Below are positions 45,370 to 53,632 of a stretch of DNA of 64,000 bases, in pieces. The stretch covers positions 1-64,000 of the forward strand of contig JAGLED010000007.1 of assembly GCA_023145215.1 (NCBI GenBank). Direction: 5' to 3'. The notes beneath the pieces are model-generated. The model was not told the origin of the DNA, searched no databases, and was given only the letters and a program-made list of their open reading frames with translations. This DNA is from Rhodospirillales bacterium (lineage in GTDB: Bacteria; Pseudomonadota; Alphaproteobacteria; Rhodospirillales; Casp-alpha2). The position numbers and the translations under genes were made by a program. Positions within the stretch are counted from its first letter, which is position 1. Each line of letters opens with the position of its first letter.

Positions 45370-46706
45370 TCGGCGACGTTCGGGTGCCGCTCGCGGTCCC
45401 GCGGCAGGAACTGCTCCGACAGCATGAATGTCATCACCGCGTCACGCGCCTCGTCGAGGCTCATGCCATGTTCGGCGATGGTATCGGCGGCATCGGCGAC
45501 GATGGCGTCGACGTCCTGCATCCCCTTGAGGCGCTTGAACAGATCGTCACGGCGGATCCCCATACTCTCGCCGATCAGATCCATGTAGTTGACGATCTCG
45601 AACGGCCATGCAGCTTCATGGGAAGAGATTTCCCGGTGATCCGCGTGAAATACGCTACAAAGCGCCGTCACCCCGGCTGCCTCGGCCTTCTTAAGCACCC
45701 GGGCGATAGACGATTCACGATATTCCGGCATGGTTTCCAATGCCGACATCTGGTAGCCGGCCTGATCGATCTCCAAATCCACAAACTCGAGGCCCGGAAT
45801 CGCTTTCAAGAGCTTCTGCACGGCCTCGGTCACGCCGCGCGATCCGGGAAATTCAAACAGTGCGACTTTCTTGTTCACGGGCCGCATCATCAGACGCTTC
45901 ATGTCGTCGAAGCGCCGGGCCATGTAGACCGGGAACATGTTGATGTCGAACAACGGCTCCCCCGGCGGCGACACGGACGGCAAGGCGATCTCGCCGAACT
46001 GGATCTGGCAGGTCGGGCACCACGCCAGCACTTCCGACGCGCCGGTTTCGTGGAATCGCTGGATCGTCGTCAAAGCCTGACGGCCCGCGTTCTCGGTATC
46101 GCCGGGCCGGAACTGCAATACGCCACAACAATTGCCGGGCCCGCCGTAAACTTCATAAGTCGCGCCCAGCTTGTCGAGCACGTCGAGGCACATCAGCCCG
46201 ATATGCGGCGTCTTCAAAAGATTGCAGCCGGTGTAGAAAACGAGGTCGGGGGCTTGGGCGGGTTTGGCCCGTTTCGCCGGCGGGTTGAGCCTGGCCAACA
46301 CATCCACCGGCATCTGCAACCGGGACAGCATCCGCACCCCCTGGCTCATGGCCTGGAATTTCTCCCGCCCTTCGGCCTTCCGCATCTCCGGCGCATTCAG
46401 TTCGTTCAGGCGCCGGCGCGCCATCGTCAGCATGAAACGCGGATTGATCCCTTCCGGACACGCGTCGATACAACGCCCGGTGCCGCAGCATTTGCGCGCC
46501 CAGATCTCGGCTTCCGGCGTGTGCGTTTCACCCTTGAGAATATCGATGACACCGCCCGCGAGTGCCTCCGGCGCGCTGTCGCCGATGCCGGCGATGGCCG
46601 GCGTCGGGCAAACCTCGGCGCACTTCCCACAGACCGTACACGCATCGACGATACCGTCGATGCGGCGGTCCAGATCGGCGATGAAGCTCTCGGCGGTTGC
46701 GCGCAT
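45366..46706 (-). CDS. HdrC/HdrB-like iron-sulfur protein in the corrin cluster
   Basis: A 446-residue soluble Fe-S protein. C23, C26, C29 and C33 form a standard [4Fe-4S] motif (CTVCGKCAEVCP). A second set reads CCGTGRCIDACP (C73, C74, C79, C83), with an altered order. The first CCG domain has C161, then C193-C194, then C230 and C233. That fits CX31-39CCX35-36CXXC, the special cluster motif of heterodisulfide reductase HdrB. The second CCG domain is degenerate (only C350). GGGAGAG precedes the ATG. It follows cobM by 90 bases on the same strand. I infer a redox role in corrin synthesis or cobalt reduction; function unproven. Confidence 0.8.
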   Translation of the reverse strand: MRATAESFIADLDRRIDGIVDACTVCGKCAEVCPTPAIAGIGDSAPEALAGGVIDILKGETHTPEAEIWARKCCGTGRCIDACPEGINPRFMLTMARRRLNELNAPEMRKAEGREKFQAMSQGVRMLSRLQMPVDVLARLNPPAKRAKPAQAPDLVFYTGCNLLKTPHIGLMCLDVLDKLGATYEVYGGPGNCCGVLQFRPGDTENAGRQALTTIQRFHETGASEVLAWCPTCQIQFGEIALPSVSPPGEPLFDINMFPVYMARRFDDMKRLMMRPVNKKVALFEFPGSRGVTEAVQKLLKAIPGLEFVDLEIDQAGYQMSALETMPEYRESSIARVLKKAEAAGVTALCSVFHADHREISSHEAAWPFEIVNYMDLIGESMGIRRDDLFKRLKGMQDVDAIVADAADTIAEHGMSLDEARDAVMTFMLSEQFLPRDRERHPNVAD

Positions 46707-46796
46707 GGCTCTCTCCCGTATCCGCTCACGCTATGGCGCGATCCGAATCCGGTCAATCAAGGCATTGTCACGGCAACATTGTTTGGGATTTTGGGA

Positions 46797-47558
46797 TCAA
46801 CCGGCCTTGGGCCTGAGCACGTGATGGTGGTCTTCGGCGTAGAGCCGCGAGTCCTCGAACGTTTCGGGACCGAGTACGCGCCCCACCATGATTAACGCCG
46901 TCCGCGTGATCCCCGCCGCTTTCACCTTATCGCGAATATCGCCGAGCGTGCCTTCGATGAATAGTTCGTCGGGCCAGCTCACCCGATAGGCGACGACGAC
47001 GGGGCAGTCGGCACCGTAATAAGGGATAAGCGTCCGTTGCACGTGCGCCAGATTGTTGACGGACAGGTGGATCGCCAGCGTCGCACCGCTTTTTCCCAGC
47101 GTCTCCAGGTCCTCACCGTCGGGCATGGACGAAGACCGCACGGCGGTTCTGGTCAGGATCACCGTCTGCGCAACGTCCGGCAGCGTCAGCTCTTTCTTCA
47201 ACGCCGCCGACGCCGCGGCATAGGCCGACACCCCCGGTGTCACGTCGTAATCGATACCGAGGTCGTCGAGGCGCCGCATCTGTTCGGCGATCGCACCGTA
47301 AAGTGACGGATCGCCGGAATGCACACGGGCGACATCTTTCCCGGCGGCGTGCGCCTTGCGTATTTCCTCGATGATCTGCTCCAGATGCATCGGTGCCGTG
47401 TCCATGACCAGCGCGTCCGTCGGCGCCTCGGCGATGATCGCCTCAGGCACCAGCGAGCCTGCATAGAGCACCACGGGGGCGGACTGAATAAGCTTCAGCC
47501 CGCGCACCGTGATCAGGTCCGCAGCGCCCGGACCGGCACCGATGAAATGAACGGTCAT
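46797..47558 (-). CDS. cobM: Precorrin-4 / cobalt-precorrin-4 C11-methyltransferase
   Basis: A 253-residue SAM-dependent tetrapyrrole methylase. It starts VHFIGAGPGAADLITVRG and has the RVHSGDPSLYGAI motif and the VTPGVSAYAAASAAL segment of CobM/CbiF. It methylates C-11 of the ring-contracted intermediate. Its start overlaps the stop of the upstream LPPGL protein by four bases (ATGA), so the two are translationally coupled. Confidence 0.95.
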   Translation of the reverse strand: MTVHFIGAGPGAADLITVRGLKLIQSAPVVLYAGSLVPEAIIAEAPTDALVMDTAPMHLEQIIEEIRKAHAAGKDVARVHSGDPSLYGAIAEQMRRLDDLGIDYDVTPGVSAYAAASAALKKELTLPDVAQTVILTRTAVRSSSMPDGEDLETLGKSGATLAIHLSVNNLAHVQRTLIPYYGADCPVVVAYRVSWPDELFIEGTLGDIRDKVKAAGITRTALIMVGRVLGPETFEDSRLYAEDHHHVLRPKAG

Positions 47559-48052
47559 TGGTTTCTGATCACCCCTTCGAGCACGTCGAGGATCAGCTCC
47601 GTTCCTTTCTGCACCAGCACCACATCGTCGTCGACGATCACACGTTCGGTATTCTTGGGCGCTTTACCGAGCTTGTCTTCAAGATCCGGCGGCAGGTCAC
47701 CCTTCATCAAGCCCGGCGGCAAACGGTTGCCGCGTTTTGCCAGACCCGGCGGCAATTGATCGCGTTTCGCGAGGCCGGGCGGCAGTCCGTTGCCGCGCCC
47801 CTTGCCTTTCGCGCCCTTGTTCTTGTGCTTTTCCTTCTTGCCACCCTTGCTGTCATCGTCGTCGTCAGCCTTGGCGCCGGGAACCTTGTCGTAATATTCC
47901 TTGATGATACGCTTCTCGGCTTCCTTGAAGACGATATCGGCCATGTCGCCGAGCACACGCTCGGCGGTCGAACCCTGCGAAGGCGGGGTCGATTGCGCCT
48001 CGGCCTGGACGGTCGCGAAGACGGCAATCAGTGCGACGATAAAAAATCTCAT
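47555..48052 (-). CDS. Secreted LPPGL-repeat protein of unknown function
   Basis: A 165-residue protein with a Sec signal peptide (residues 1-20, cleavage near AEA-QST). After a helical part comes a charged linker (DDDDDSKGGKKEKHKNK), then four tandem LPPGLAKR-like units (90-97, 100-107, 111-117 and a degenerate LPPDL at 120-124), and a short hydrophobic end. LPPG(L/I)-type repeats occur in several proteobacterial envelope proteins without a settled role. It lies between cbiG-cobJ (15 bases) and cobM (ATGA overlap), inside the corrin operon. AGAGGAAACAC precedes the ATG. Confidence 0.75.
   Translation of the reverse strand: MRFFIVALIAVFATVQAEAQSTPPSQGSTAERVLGDMADIVFKEAEKRIIKEYYDKVPGAKADDDDDSKGGKKEKHKNKGAKGKGRGNGLPPGLAKRDQLPPGLAKRGNRLPPGLMKGDLPPDLEDKLGKAPKNTERVIVDDDVVLVQKGTELILDVLEGVIRNQ
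47681..47785 (-). repeat. Tandem LPPGL-coding repeat
   Basis: About 30-base units encoding LPPGLAKR twice, then LPPGLMK and LPPDL. Units 1 and 2 are near identical in protein; DNA identity is lower. The array falls wholly in the secreted-protein gene and keeps frame. Confidence 0.7.
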
Positions 48053-48067
48053 GTGTTTCCTCTTAAA

Positions 48068-49870
48068 CTAACCGCCGGCATGCTTGGCCGCATAGCCACG
48101 CGGCGTGTAGACCCATTCCCGCATCCCCCGTCGGATATGCCGGGTCGCGCTGGAACCGATCAGCACCAGCGTCAACATGTCCACCATATCAACTTCCAAC
48201 GCCGAAAGTGTGATTACCTGCACATTTTCCCCCTCCCGACCAAGATTTCTGGCCAATATAACCGGCACATCCCCCGGCCTGTGGTTGAGGAGAATATCCT
48301 TTGCAGCTGCGAGTTGCGTTCTCCTGCGTTTCGACACCGGATTGTAAAACGCGACCGTGAAGTCGCCCTTGGCGGCGGCTTCGATGCGCTGTTCGATCAC
48401 GTCCCACGGCGTCAACAAATCCGAAAGCGAGATCAGCGCAAAATCATGGCCCAGCGGCGCGCCGATCCTGGCCGCCGCAGCCTGCACCGCGGAGATCCCC
48501 GGACTGACCCGAATATCAATACGGTTGAAGGCGGGATCGTCATCCCGGTCGAGCACTTCGAACGCCAGCGCGGCCATCGCGTAGATCCCCGCGTCACCCG
48601 AACTGACAAGCGCCACGTCACGGCCCTCGGCGGCAAGCTCGATGGAACGCCTGACCCGCGCCTCTTCTTCGGACAGTTCCGACATATGCCGTTGTTTGTC
48701 CGATATCGCATCGTCAAGAAGATCGAGATAAAGACCGTAACCGACGACATCGGTGGCCCCTGTCAGCCAGCTGCTGACTTCGGGTGTGCGCCACGACGCC
48801 TGGCCGGGCCCAATGCCGACGATGGAAAGACGTCCCCGCGCCCGTCCAAGGCGTTCCGGATCCACCGGTCGGGCGGCGCGGGCAATGGCGCAGGTCGCGC
48901 GTGCCGACTTCCTTTTCGGGACAATCAGTTCACCGTCAGCACCGACAGCGGCAAGCGCGGCCCCTTCCGCAACACCATGACACCCGACTTCGGCGAAGAC
49001 GATGTCGGACGGATTCTTAAGACGCGGCGTTTCCCGCTCTAAACGGGCCGCATCGAAGAACCGTACCGGCACCTCCAGATCTTCGGCCAACGACAGCACG
49101 GCGGGTTCGTCGGATTTGAGATCGATGGAAACGACACAGGCGACGGCTTCCGCTACCAGCCCGGCGTTATCGAGCGTTTCGCGCACCAGTTCAGCCACCT
49201 CGGAAGGATCGCAATCCCGCTCGCAACCGATGCCGATGCACAGAATCTGCGGATGGATCACGAACGTCCCGTCATCGGACACCCCGTCGGTGACGCGGAT
49301 CACTCTGTCCGCATCGACTGAAACGTTAGGCGCGTTCAACCATTCGGGGGCAGGCAGATGCGCATCGCGGTCAATGCGCACCGGATCGCCGTTCAGCATC
49401 GCCGCCATGAGAGGTTTCGCCGCCGACGCGTCCTTGATGCGCCAGCCGGCCGGCGGATCGTCGAGCGCAAACCCGAGCGAAAGGTCACCCGCCGTCGTCA
49501 CCGCCGCGTCGATACCGAGCACCGCTGCGAGGACGCGCGCGATCCCGTTCGCGCCCTTGTGCCCACCCAACACCGGAACCACCGCGGATCCGTCTTCGGC
49601 AACCGCGATCACCGGCGGCTCATCGTTCTTGTCGGCCAGCAGCGGCGCCACGGCACGCATCAGAATGCCTGCGGCACAAATCCCGATCACCGGCATACCG
49701 TCTCCGAACAGGACCGCGATATGCTGAAGCGTGTCGGCAAAGGACACGTCAGGCGCGTTTGTCCGCCCTTGCAGGCCGTGAACGTCCCCACCGGTCGCGG
49801 CCGCCAGTCTGCGCGCCAGGGCTTCGCCGTTCCGGTTAAGAACGACATAGACGGGGTGTTTCGTGCTCAT
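48068..49870 (-). CDS. cobJ: CbiG-CobJ fusion: cobalt-precorrin-5A hydrolase / C17-methyltransferase
   Basis: A 600-residue bifunctional enzyme. Residues 1-335 are a full CbiG (N-terminal, mid and CobE-like C-terminal parts; VIGICAAGILMRA, GCERDCDPSE and EVGCHGVAEGAAL are visible). Residues 347-600 are the CobJ/CbiH methylase (SIVGIGPGQ, SSGDAGIYAMA, SPGISAVQAAAARIGAPLGHDF). CobJ/CbiH methylates C-17 with ring contraction; CbiG then opens the lactone and removes acetaldehyde. A CbiG unit points to early-cobalt chemistry. No ferredoxin domain is attached. The start overlaps cobI (ATGA). Confidence 0.92.
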   Translation of the reverse strand: MSTKHPVYVVLNRNGEALARRLAAATGGDVHGLQGRTNAPDVSFADTLQHIAVLFGDGMPVIGICAAGILMRAVAPLLADKNDEPPVIAVAEDGSAVVPVLGGHKGANGIARVLAAVLGIDAAVTTAGDLSLGFALDDPPAGWRIKDASAAKPLMAAMLNGDPVRIDRDAHLPAPEWLNAPNVSVDADRVIRVTDGVSDDGTFVIHPQILCIGIGCERDCDPSEVAELVRETLDNAGLVAEAVACVVSIDLKSDEPAVLSLAEDLEVPVRFFDAARLERETPRLKNPSDIVFAEVGCHGVAEGAALAAVGADGELIVPKRKSARATCAIARAARPVDPERLGRARGRLSIVGIGPGQASWRTPEVSSWLTGATDVVGYGLYLDLLDDAISDKQRHMSELSEEEARVRRSIELAAEGRDVALVSSGDAGIYAMAALAFEVLDRDDDPAFNRIDIRVSPGISAVQAAAARIGAPLGHDFALISLSDLLTPWDVIEQRIEAAAKGDFTVAFYNPVSKRRRTQLAAAKDILLNHRPGDVPVILARNLGREGENVQVITLSALEVDMVDMLTLVLIGSSATRHIRRGMREWVYTPRGYAAKHAGG

Positions 49871-50574
49871 GCATCCACCGCTTCGGCGCGGCGCGCCAAT
49901 ATCATTGAGAAATAAGGGGCGCGTTCGGTTTTAAGTTCCGTCAGCGGCAACACCCGTTCACCGGCGAGCGTCGCGCGCTCGACATAGACCGCCGTCTCGA
50001 GCCGGCCCAGTTTCCCGAGCACCGCGCGCACCTTGTCCAGATGCCGGCCGACCTTCATGATCGCAACCGCATCGGCGATAGCGATACGGGCTTCCAGTTC
50101 GGCTTCATCGAGCGGCGCGGGGACGATGGTCAGCACCTGGTTTCTGGACACCAATGGCTGGCCCGCACGCGCCGCACACGCGCCCAGCGACGACACCCCC
50201 GGCACGACCTCGCTTTCGAAATCCGCCGCCAGCCTGCCGAACAGATACATGAACGAGCCATAGAGGAACGGATCGCCCTCGCACAATACAGCGACGCTGC
50301 GCCCGGCGTTCAGGTGATCCGCGATCTCGACGGCATAGCGGTCGTAAACGTCGTTGGCCGGAAACTGACCCGGGATCATCGGCGTTTCGATGACGATCTC
50401 GGTCTTGCCGTCCGGAATGTGCGGACCGGCGATCATGCGCGCCATGCTTTCGGTGCCGTCGGCGGGCGCCGGATAGGCGATCACGTCGGCTTCGGCGATC
50501 AGGCGCACGGCCTTCAATGTAAGCAGTTCCGGATCACCAGGACCGACCCCAATTCCGTAAAGCCGCCCGCTCAT
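49867..50574 (-). CDS. cobI: Precorrin-2 / cobalt-precorrin-2 C20-methyltransferase
   Basis: A 235-residue tetrapyrrole methylase. It starts LYGIGVGPGDPELLTLKAVR and has the VLCEGDPFLYGSF motif and VPGVSSLGACAARAG, as in CobI/CbiL. It adds the C-20 methyl group, the first step committed to cobalamin. The ATG at 50574 overlaps the cobL stop (ATGA), which I prefer over an upstream ATG at 50592. The stop overlaps the cbiG-cobJ start likewise. Confidence 0.95.
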   Translation of the reverse strand: MSGRLYGIGVGPGDPELLTLKAVRLIAEADVIAYPAPADGTESMARMIAGPHIPDGKTEIVIETPMIPGQFPANDVYDRYAVEIADHLNAGRSVAVLCEGDPFLYGSFMYLFGRLAADFESEVVPGVSSLGACAARAGQPLVSRNQVLTIVPAPLDEAELEARIAIADAVAIMKVGRHLDKVRAVLGKLGRLETAVYVERATLAGERVLPLTELKTERAPYFSMILARRAEAVDA

Positions 50575-51794
50575 GATCTCGTTACCCGCCACTGCAGAAC
50601 ATCGATCGCAGGCTTCATCGCCGTCAGACGCCCCACGGGCGCGGCTTGGGCAATCCCGATCCGCACCAGTTCCCCGCCCAGTACGCGCAGTGCCGTCATC
50701 AGATGCCCCTGTGCTTCGATCGACACCGCATTGGCGACCAGCCGGCCGCCCGGCTTCAGCGCATCAAAAGCGGTCGCAATCACATCCGTGTCTTCCGAGA
50801 TCCCCCCGCCGATGAAAATCGCATCCGGGGCGTTGGTGATTTCAGACGGCGCGTCCGGGAACACGCCCTCGACGATCTCCAGTTCCGGCACGCCGAGATT
50901 TTCGGCGTTGATTCGAATGCGCTTGAGACGTTCCGGATCACGTTCGATCGCGACCGCGCGTGCCGCAGGTTCGGCGCGCAGCCATTCGATGGCGATGGTG
51001 CCGTTGCCGGCCCCCACATCCCATAACACCTCGCCCGGTTTCGGCGCCAACGCCGCCAGCGTCACCGCGCGAACGTCCCTTTTTGTGATGGTGCCGTCAT
51101 GATCGAAGGCGTCGTCAGGCAGACCCGGTGCGCGGGACAGTGCCGTGACCCCGTCGTCCGCGACACAGGTGATCGCGACGGTATTCAGATTGTCGAATTC
51201 CCGTTCAAAGCCATCATCTGCAATGCTGTCGGTCCGCGTTTCCTTGTCCCCGCCGATCCGTTCCAACACGGTCATTGGGCTCCGCCCGTAGCCCATGTCT
51301 TTAAGCGCCTCGGCGATGTCGGCGGGCGACGACCCGTTGCGGCTCAGGATCATTAATTTTATCCCCGGCTGGATCGAGCGCCGGAGCGCCCCGAAGGGCT
51401 GCGCATGCACACTAACGGTGCGCAGCAGCGGGTCAGACAGCGCCCAACCCATGCGCGCCGCCGCCAAAGAAAACGCCCCCGGGTGCGGCATGACGCGGAC
51501 GGCATCGGCACCCAGCACATCGATCATGCGGATGGCGATCCCGTGGCATAAAGGCTCGCCGCTCGCCAACACGCAAACGGTCTCCGACGTCGCCGCAGCG
51601 CCGAGCTTCGAAATATCGCCGACGAGATCCTTGCTCCAGGGGCGTCGCTCTCGGGTGTCGTCTTCCGGCAGCATTGACAGGTGGCGCTTGGCGCCGGCGA
51701 TCACCGTCGCAGTGTCCAGAATGTCGCGCGCGGCCTGCGACAGCCCGGCAAGCCCGTCCTCACCGATTCCGATGACCGTAACGACGCCGCTCAT
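50571..51794 (-). CDS. cobL: Precorrin-6Y C5,15-methyltransferase (decarboxylating)
   Basis: A 407-residue fusion of CbiE (1-205) and CbiT (235-407). The N-terminal methylase shows VTVIGIGEDGLAGL and VLASGEPLCHGI; the C-terminal one has the SAM motif DVGAGNGTIAIEW (259-271). It methylates C-5 and C-15 and decarboxylates the C-12 acetate. Both ends overlap the neighbours cobH and cobI as ATGA. Confidence 0.95.
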   Translation of the reverse strand: MSGVVTVIGIGEDGLAGLSQAARDILDTATVIAGAKRHLSMLPEDDTRERRPWSKDLVGDISKLGAAATSETVCVLASGEPLCHGIAIRMIDVLGADAVRVMPHPGAFSLAAARMGWALSDPLLRTVSVHAQPFGALRRSIQPGIKLMILSRNGSSPADIAEALKDMGYGRSPMTVLERIGGDKETRTDSIADDGFEREFDNLNTVAITCVADDGVTALSRAPGLPDDAFDHDGTITKRDVRAVTLAALAPKPGEVLWDVGAGNGTIAIEWLRAEPAARAVAIERDPERLKRIRINAENLGVPELEIVEGVFPDAPSEITNAPDAIFIGGGISEDTDVIATAFDALKPGGRLVANAVSIEAQGHLMTALRVLGGELVRIGIAQAAPVGRLTAMKPAIDVLQWRVTRS

Positions 51795-52414
51795 GACAGC
51801 CCCCCGGCGAGCGCGTTAACGGCAGCCGACGCGATGGCGCTGCCGCCAACGCGGCCTTTGAGAGTAATGTACTCAATCCCCAGCGCATTTGCCGCCAGCG
51901 CGTCCTTGGACTCCGCCGCGCCCACGAAACCGACCGGAAAACCCAGCACCACGGCCGGTTTCGGCGCACCGTCCTCGATCATCTCCAACAACCTGAACAA
52001 TGCCGTCGGCGCATTCCCGATGGCGACCACGGCACCGTCCAGACGAGGCAGCCAACGCGCGACGGCAGCGGCCGAGCGTGTCGTCCGGTCATGTTGCGCA
52101 TCGTCCGCGACACCCTCGTCGTCGAGGGTGCAGATAATCTCGTTACTCGAGAGGTGCCGGCGAATGATCCCCGCCGCGACCATGTTCGCATCGACGAAGA
52201 TCGGCGCACCGCTTTTCAACGCGCCTCGCCCTGCCGACACCGCGCCGTCCGTGTAGGCGATGTCGTCCGCGATCCGGGGAATGCCACAGGCATGGATCAG
52301 CCGAACAACGACTTCGGCCACGTCCTCCGGGAACCGGTCGAGCGCCGCTTCGGCGCGCACGGTCGCGAAGGATTTCGCGTAGATCGCTGCGGGATCTTTG
52401 AGGTATTCGACCAT
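51791..52414 (-). CDS. cobH: Precorrin-8X / cobalt-precorrin-8 methylmutase
   Basis: A 207-residue enzyme that moves a methyl group from C-11 to C-12 to give the (hydrogeno)byrinate skeleton. The catalytic histidine is H41 in RLIHACG. The segments APIFVDANMVAAGI and GFPVGFVGAAESK are family hallmarks. It starts with ATG at 52414, 18 bases after cbiX, and is coupled to cobL. Confidence 0.96.
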   Translation of the reverse strand: MVEYLKDPAAIYAKSFATVRAEAALDRFPEDVAEVVVRLIHACGIPRIADDIAYTDGAVSAGRGALKSGAPIFVDANMVAAGIIRRHLSSNEIICTLDDEGVADDAQHDRTTRSAAAVARWLPRLDGAVVAIGNAPTALFRLLEMIEDGAPKPAVVLGFPVGFVGAAESKDALAANALGIEYITLKGRVGGSAIASAAVNALAGGLS

Positions 52415-52432
52415 GATCTCGGCCCGGCGGTT

Positions 52433-53497
52433 TCAGGATTTGGCGTCGGAGCCGTCGCCATGATCGTGCGTATGCGCGTGACCGTGATCGTGCGTATGCG
52501 CGTGACCATGATCATGGTGGTGGTGATGGCCGTGATCGTGGTCATGATGATGATGGTCGTGCTTATGACCGTGACCGCGCCCCAAAAAGACGCCCCGGTC
52601 TTCGGCGTTTACCTCGACGCCCGCCCCGACCACGTGATGGTGGTGACCGACCTGGGCCATGCCCTGCTCGTCCTCGAAACCCAGGACCTGTTCGCGGTAC
52701 TTGCAGAGCTGACAGTTCATGGCGTTCGATTCGCCGCCGTCGAGGGCCTGGTGGAACCGTTCCACAAACGTGTTGATGACATGGTCCTGGTCGTTGAGAT
52801 AACCCGCCTTGACGAATTCCACATCCGGATATTTTTCGGCAGCCTCGTCGACCCATTTGAAGATGCGGCGCACCAGAATCCCGGTGAACAGGAAGTACGG
52901 AAACACCACGATCCGCTTGTAGCCGAGTTTCACCGCGCGATCGAGGCCCGCATCGACAAGCGGGAACGCCACACCGGAGAAACTGACCTCCGCCCAGCCG
53001 ACGCCGATGCCTTCCCACAGCATGCGCGCGACCTTGGATATATTGGAGTTCGCATCCGGGTCGTTGGTACCGCGCCCGACCACCATCAAAAGCGTATCGC
53101 TGACATCGACATCGCCCGATGCCGCATCGATCGCTTCGCGCACCCGCGCCTCGGCGGCCTTCAGCATCTTTGGATCGATGGCGAGGTCACGGCCGAAAAT
53201 CACTTCGATGCCGGGATTTTCGGCTGCAAACGTGTTGATCTCGGAGGGAAGGTCGTTCTTCACGTGGCCCGCGGCGAACAGCATGCCCGGCAGGCAAATA
53301 ATCTTCTTGGCGCCGCGTGCTTTCAACTTTTCGAGTCCCGTACGGATGACCGGTTCGGCGAATTCGAGGAATCCGCTTTCGATGTCGTGTCCGGGGAGTT
53401 TTTGCTTGAGCCTGACGGAGAGTTGATTGAACTCGTCGACGGCGGCTTTGTCGCGGCTGCCGTGGCCGCAAATCATGACGGCAGCTTGATCTGTCAT
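52433..53497 (-). CDS. cbiX: CbiX-type sirohydrochlorin cobaltochelatase with His-rich tail
   Basis: A 354-residue long-form CbiX that inserts Co(II) into sirohydrochlorin. Residues 1-250 hold two half-domains. The N-terminal one keeps both metal-site histidines (H12 in CGHGSR, H78 in AGHVKND), and the second half lacks them. A CQLC motif (C262, C265) recalls the Fe-S motif of Bacillus megaterium CbiX. The end carries an HHHH cluster (285-288), then 23 histidines between 309 and 346 in DHGH/AHTH units. The tail likely stores or buffers cobalt. It is the first gene of the leftward corrin operon cbiX-cobH-cobL-cobI-cbiGcobJ. Confidence 0.9.
   Translation of the reverse strand: MTDQAAVMICGHGSRDKAAVDEFNQLSVRLKQKLPGHDIESGFLEFAEPVIRTGLEKLKARGAKKIICLPGMLFAAGHVKNDLPSEINTFAAENPGIEVIFGRDLAIDPKMLKAAEARVREAIDAASGDVDVSDTLLMVVGRGTNDPDANSNISKVARMLWEGIGVGWAEVSFSGVAFPLVDAGLDRAVKLGYKRIVVFPYFLFTGILVRRIFKWVDEAAEKYPDVEFVKAGYLNDQDHVINTFVERFHQALDGGESNAMNCQLCKYREQVLGFEDEQGMAQVGHHHHVVGAGVEVNAEDRGVFLGRGHGHKHDHHHHDHDHGHHHHHDHGHAHTHDHGHAHTHDHGDGSDAKS
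52459..52506 (-). repeat. 24-base tandem repeat in the CbiX His tail
   Basis: Two copies of a 24-base unit (52459-52482 and 52483-52506) differing at one position, encoding two DHGHAHTH octads. Related but more diverged CAC/CAT-rich repeats continue to about 52570. Likely grown by slippage, so tail length may vary between strains. Confidence 0.75.
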
Positions 53498-53632
53498 TGC
53501 CTGGTCCTTGCCTTCGTGCGTTTAAGGGCTGGTCATTGCCTCCGGCCCCGATCGAGCACGGACTATGACAGAATTGGCCGCCCCCTGAAAGTCACGGAGC
53601 GACAAAAACTGGCCCGGGATAACGGAATCGGA

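Noticed and set aside
45384-46895. Rightward open frame of 503 codons opposite the HdrB-like gene
   Set aside because: The leftward frame has diagnostic Fe-S cysteine motifs; this one has none and is rich in His, Arg and Gln as expected of a shadow.
47558-49042. Rightward open frame of 494 codons opposite the LPPGL and cobJ genes
   Set aside because: Antisense to conserved CobJ motifs; no family features.
53498-53632. Possible cobalamin riboswitch upstream of cbiX
   Set aside because: I looked for the B12 box (GCCACTG type) and the long folded leader; the 135-base gap is too short and has no such box. A riboswitch may exist upstream of cobP, outside the window.
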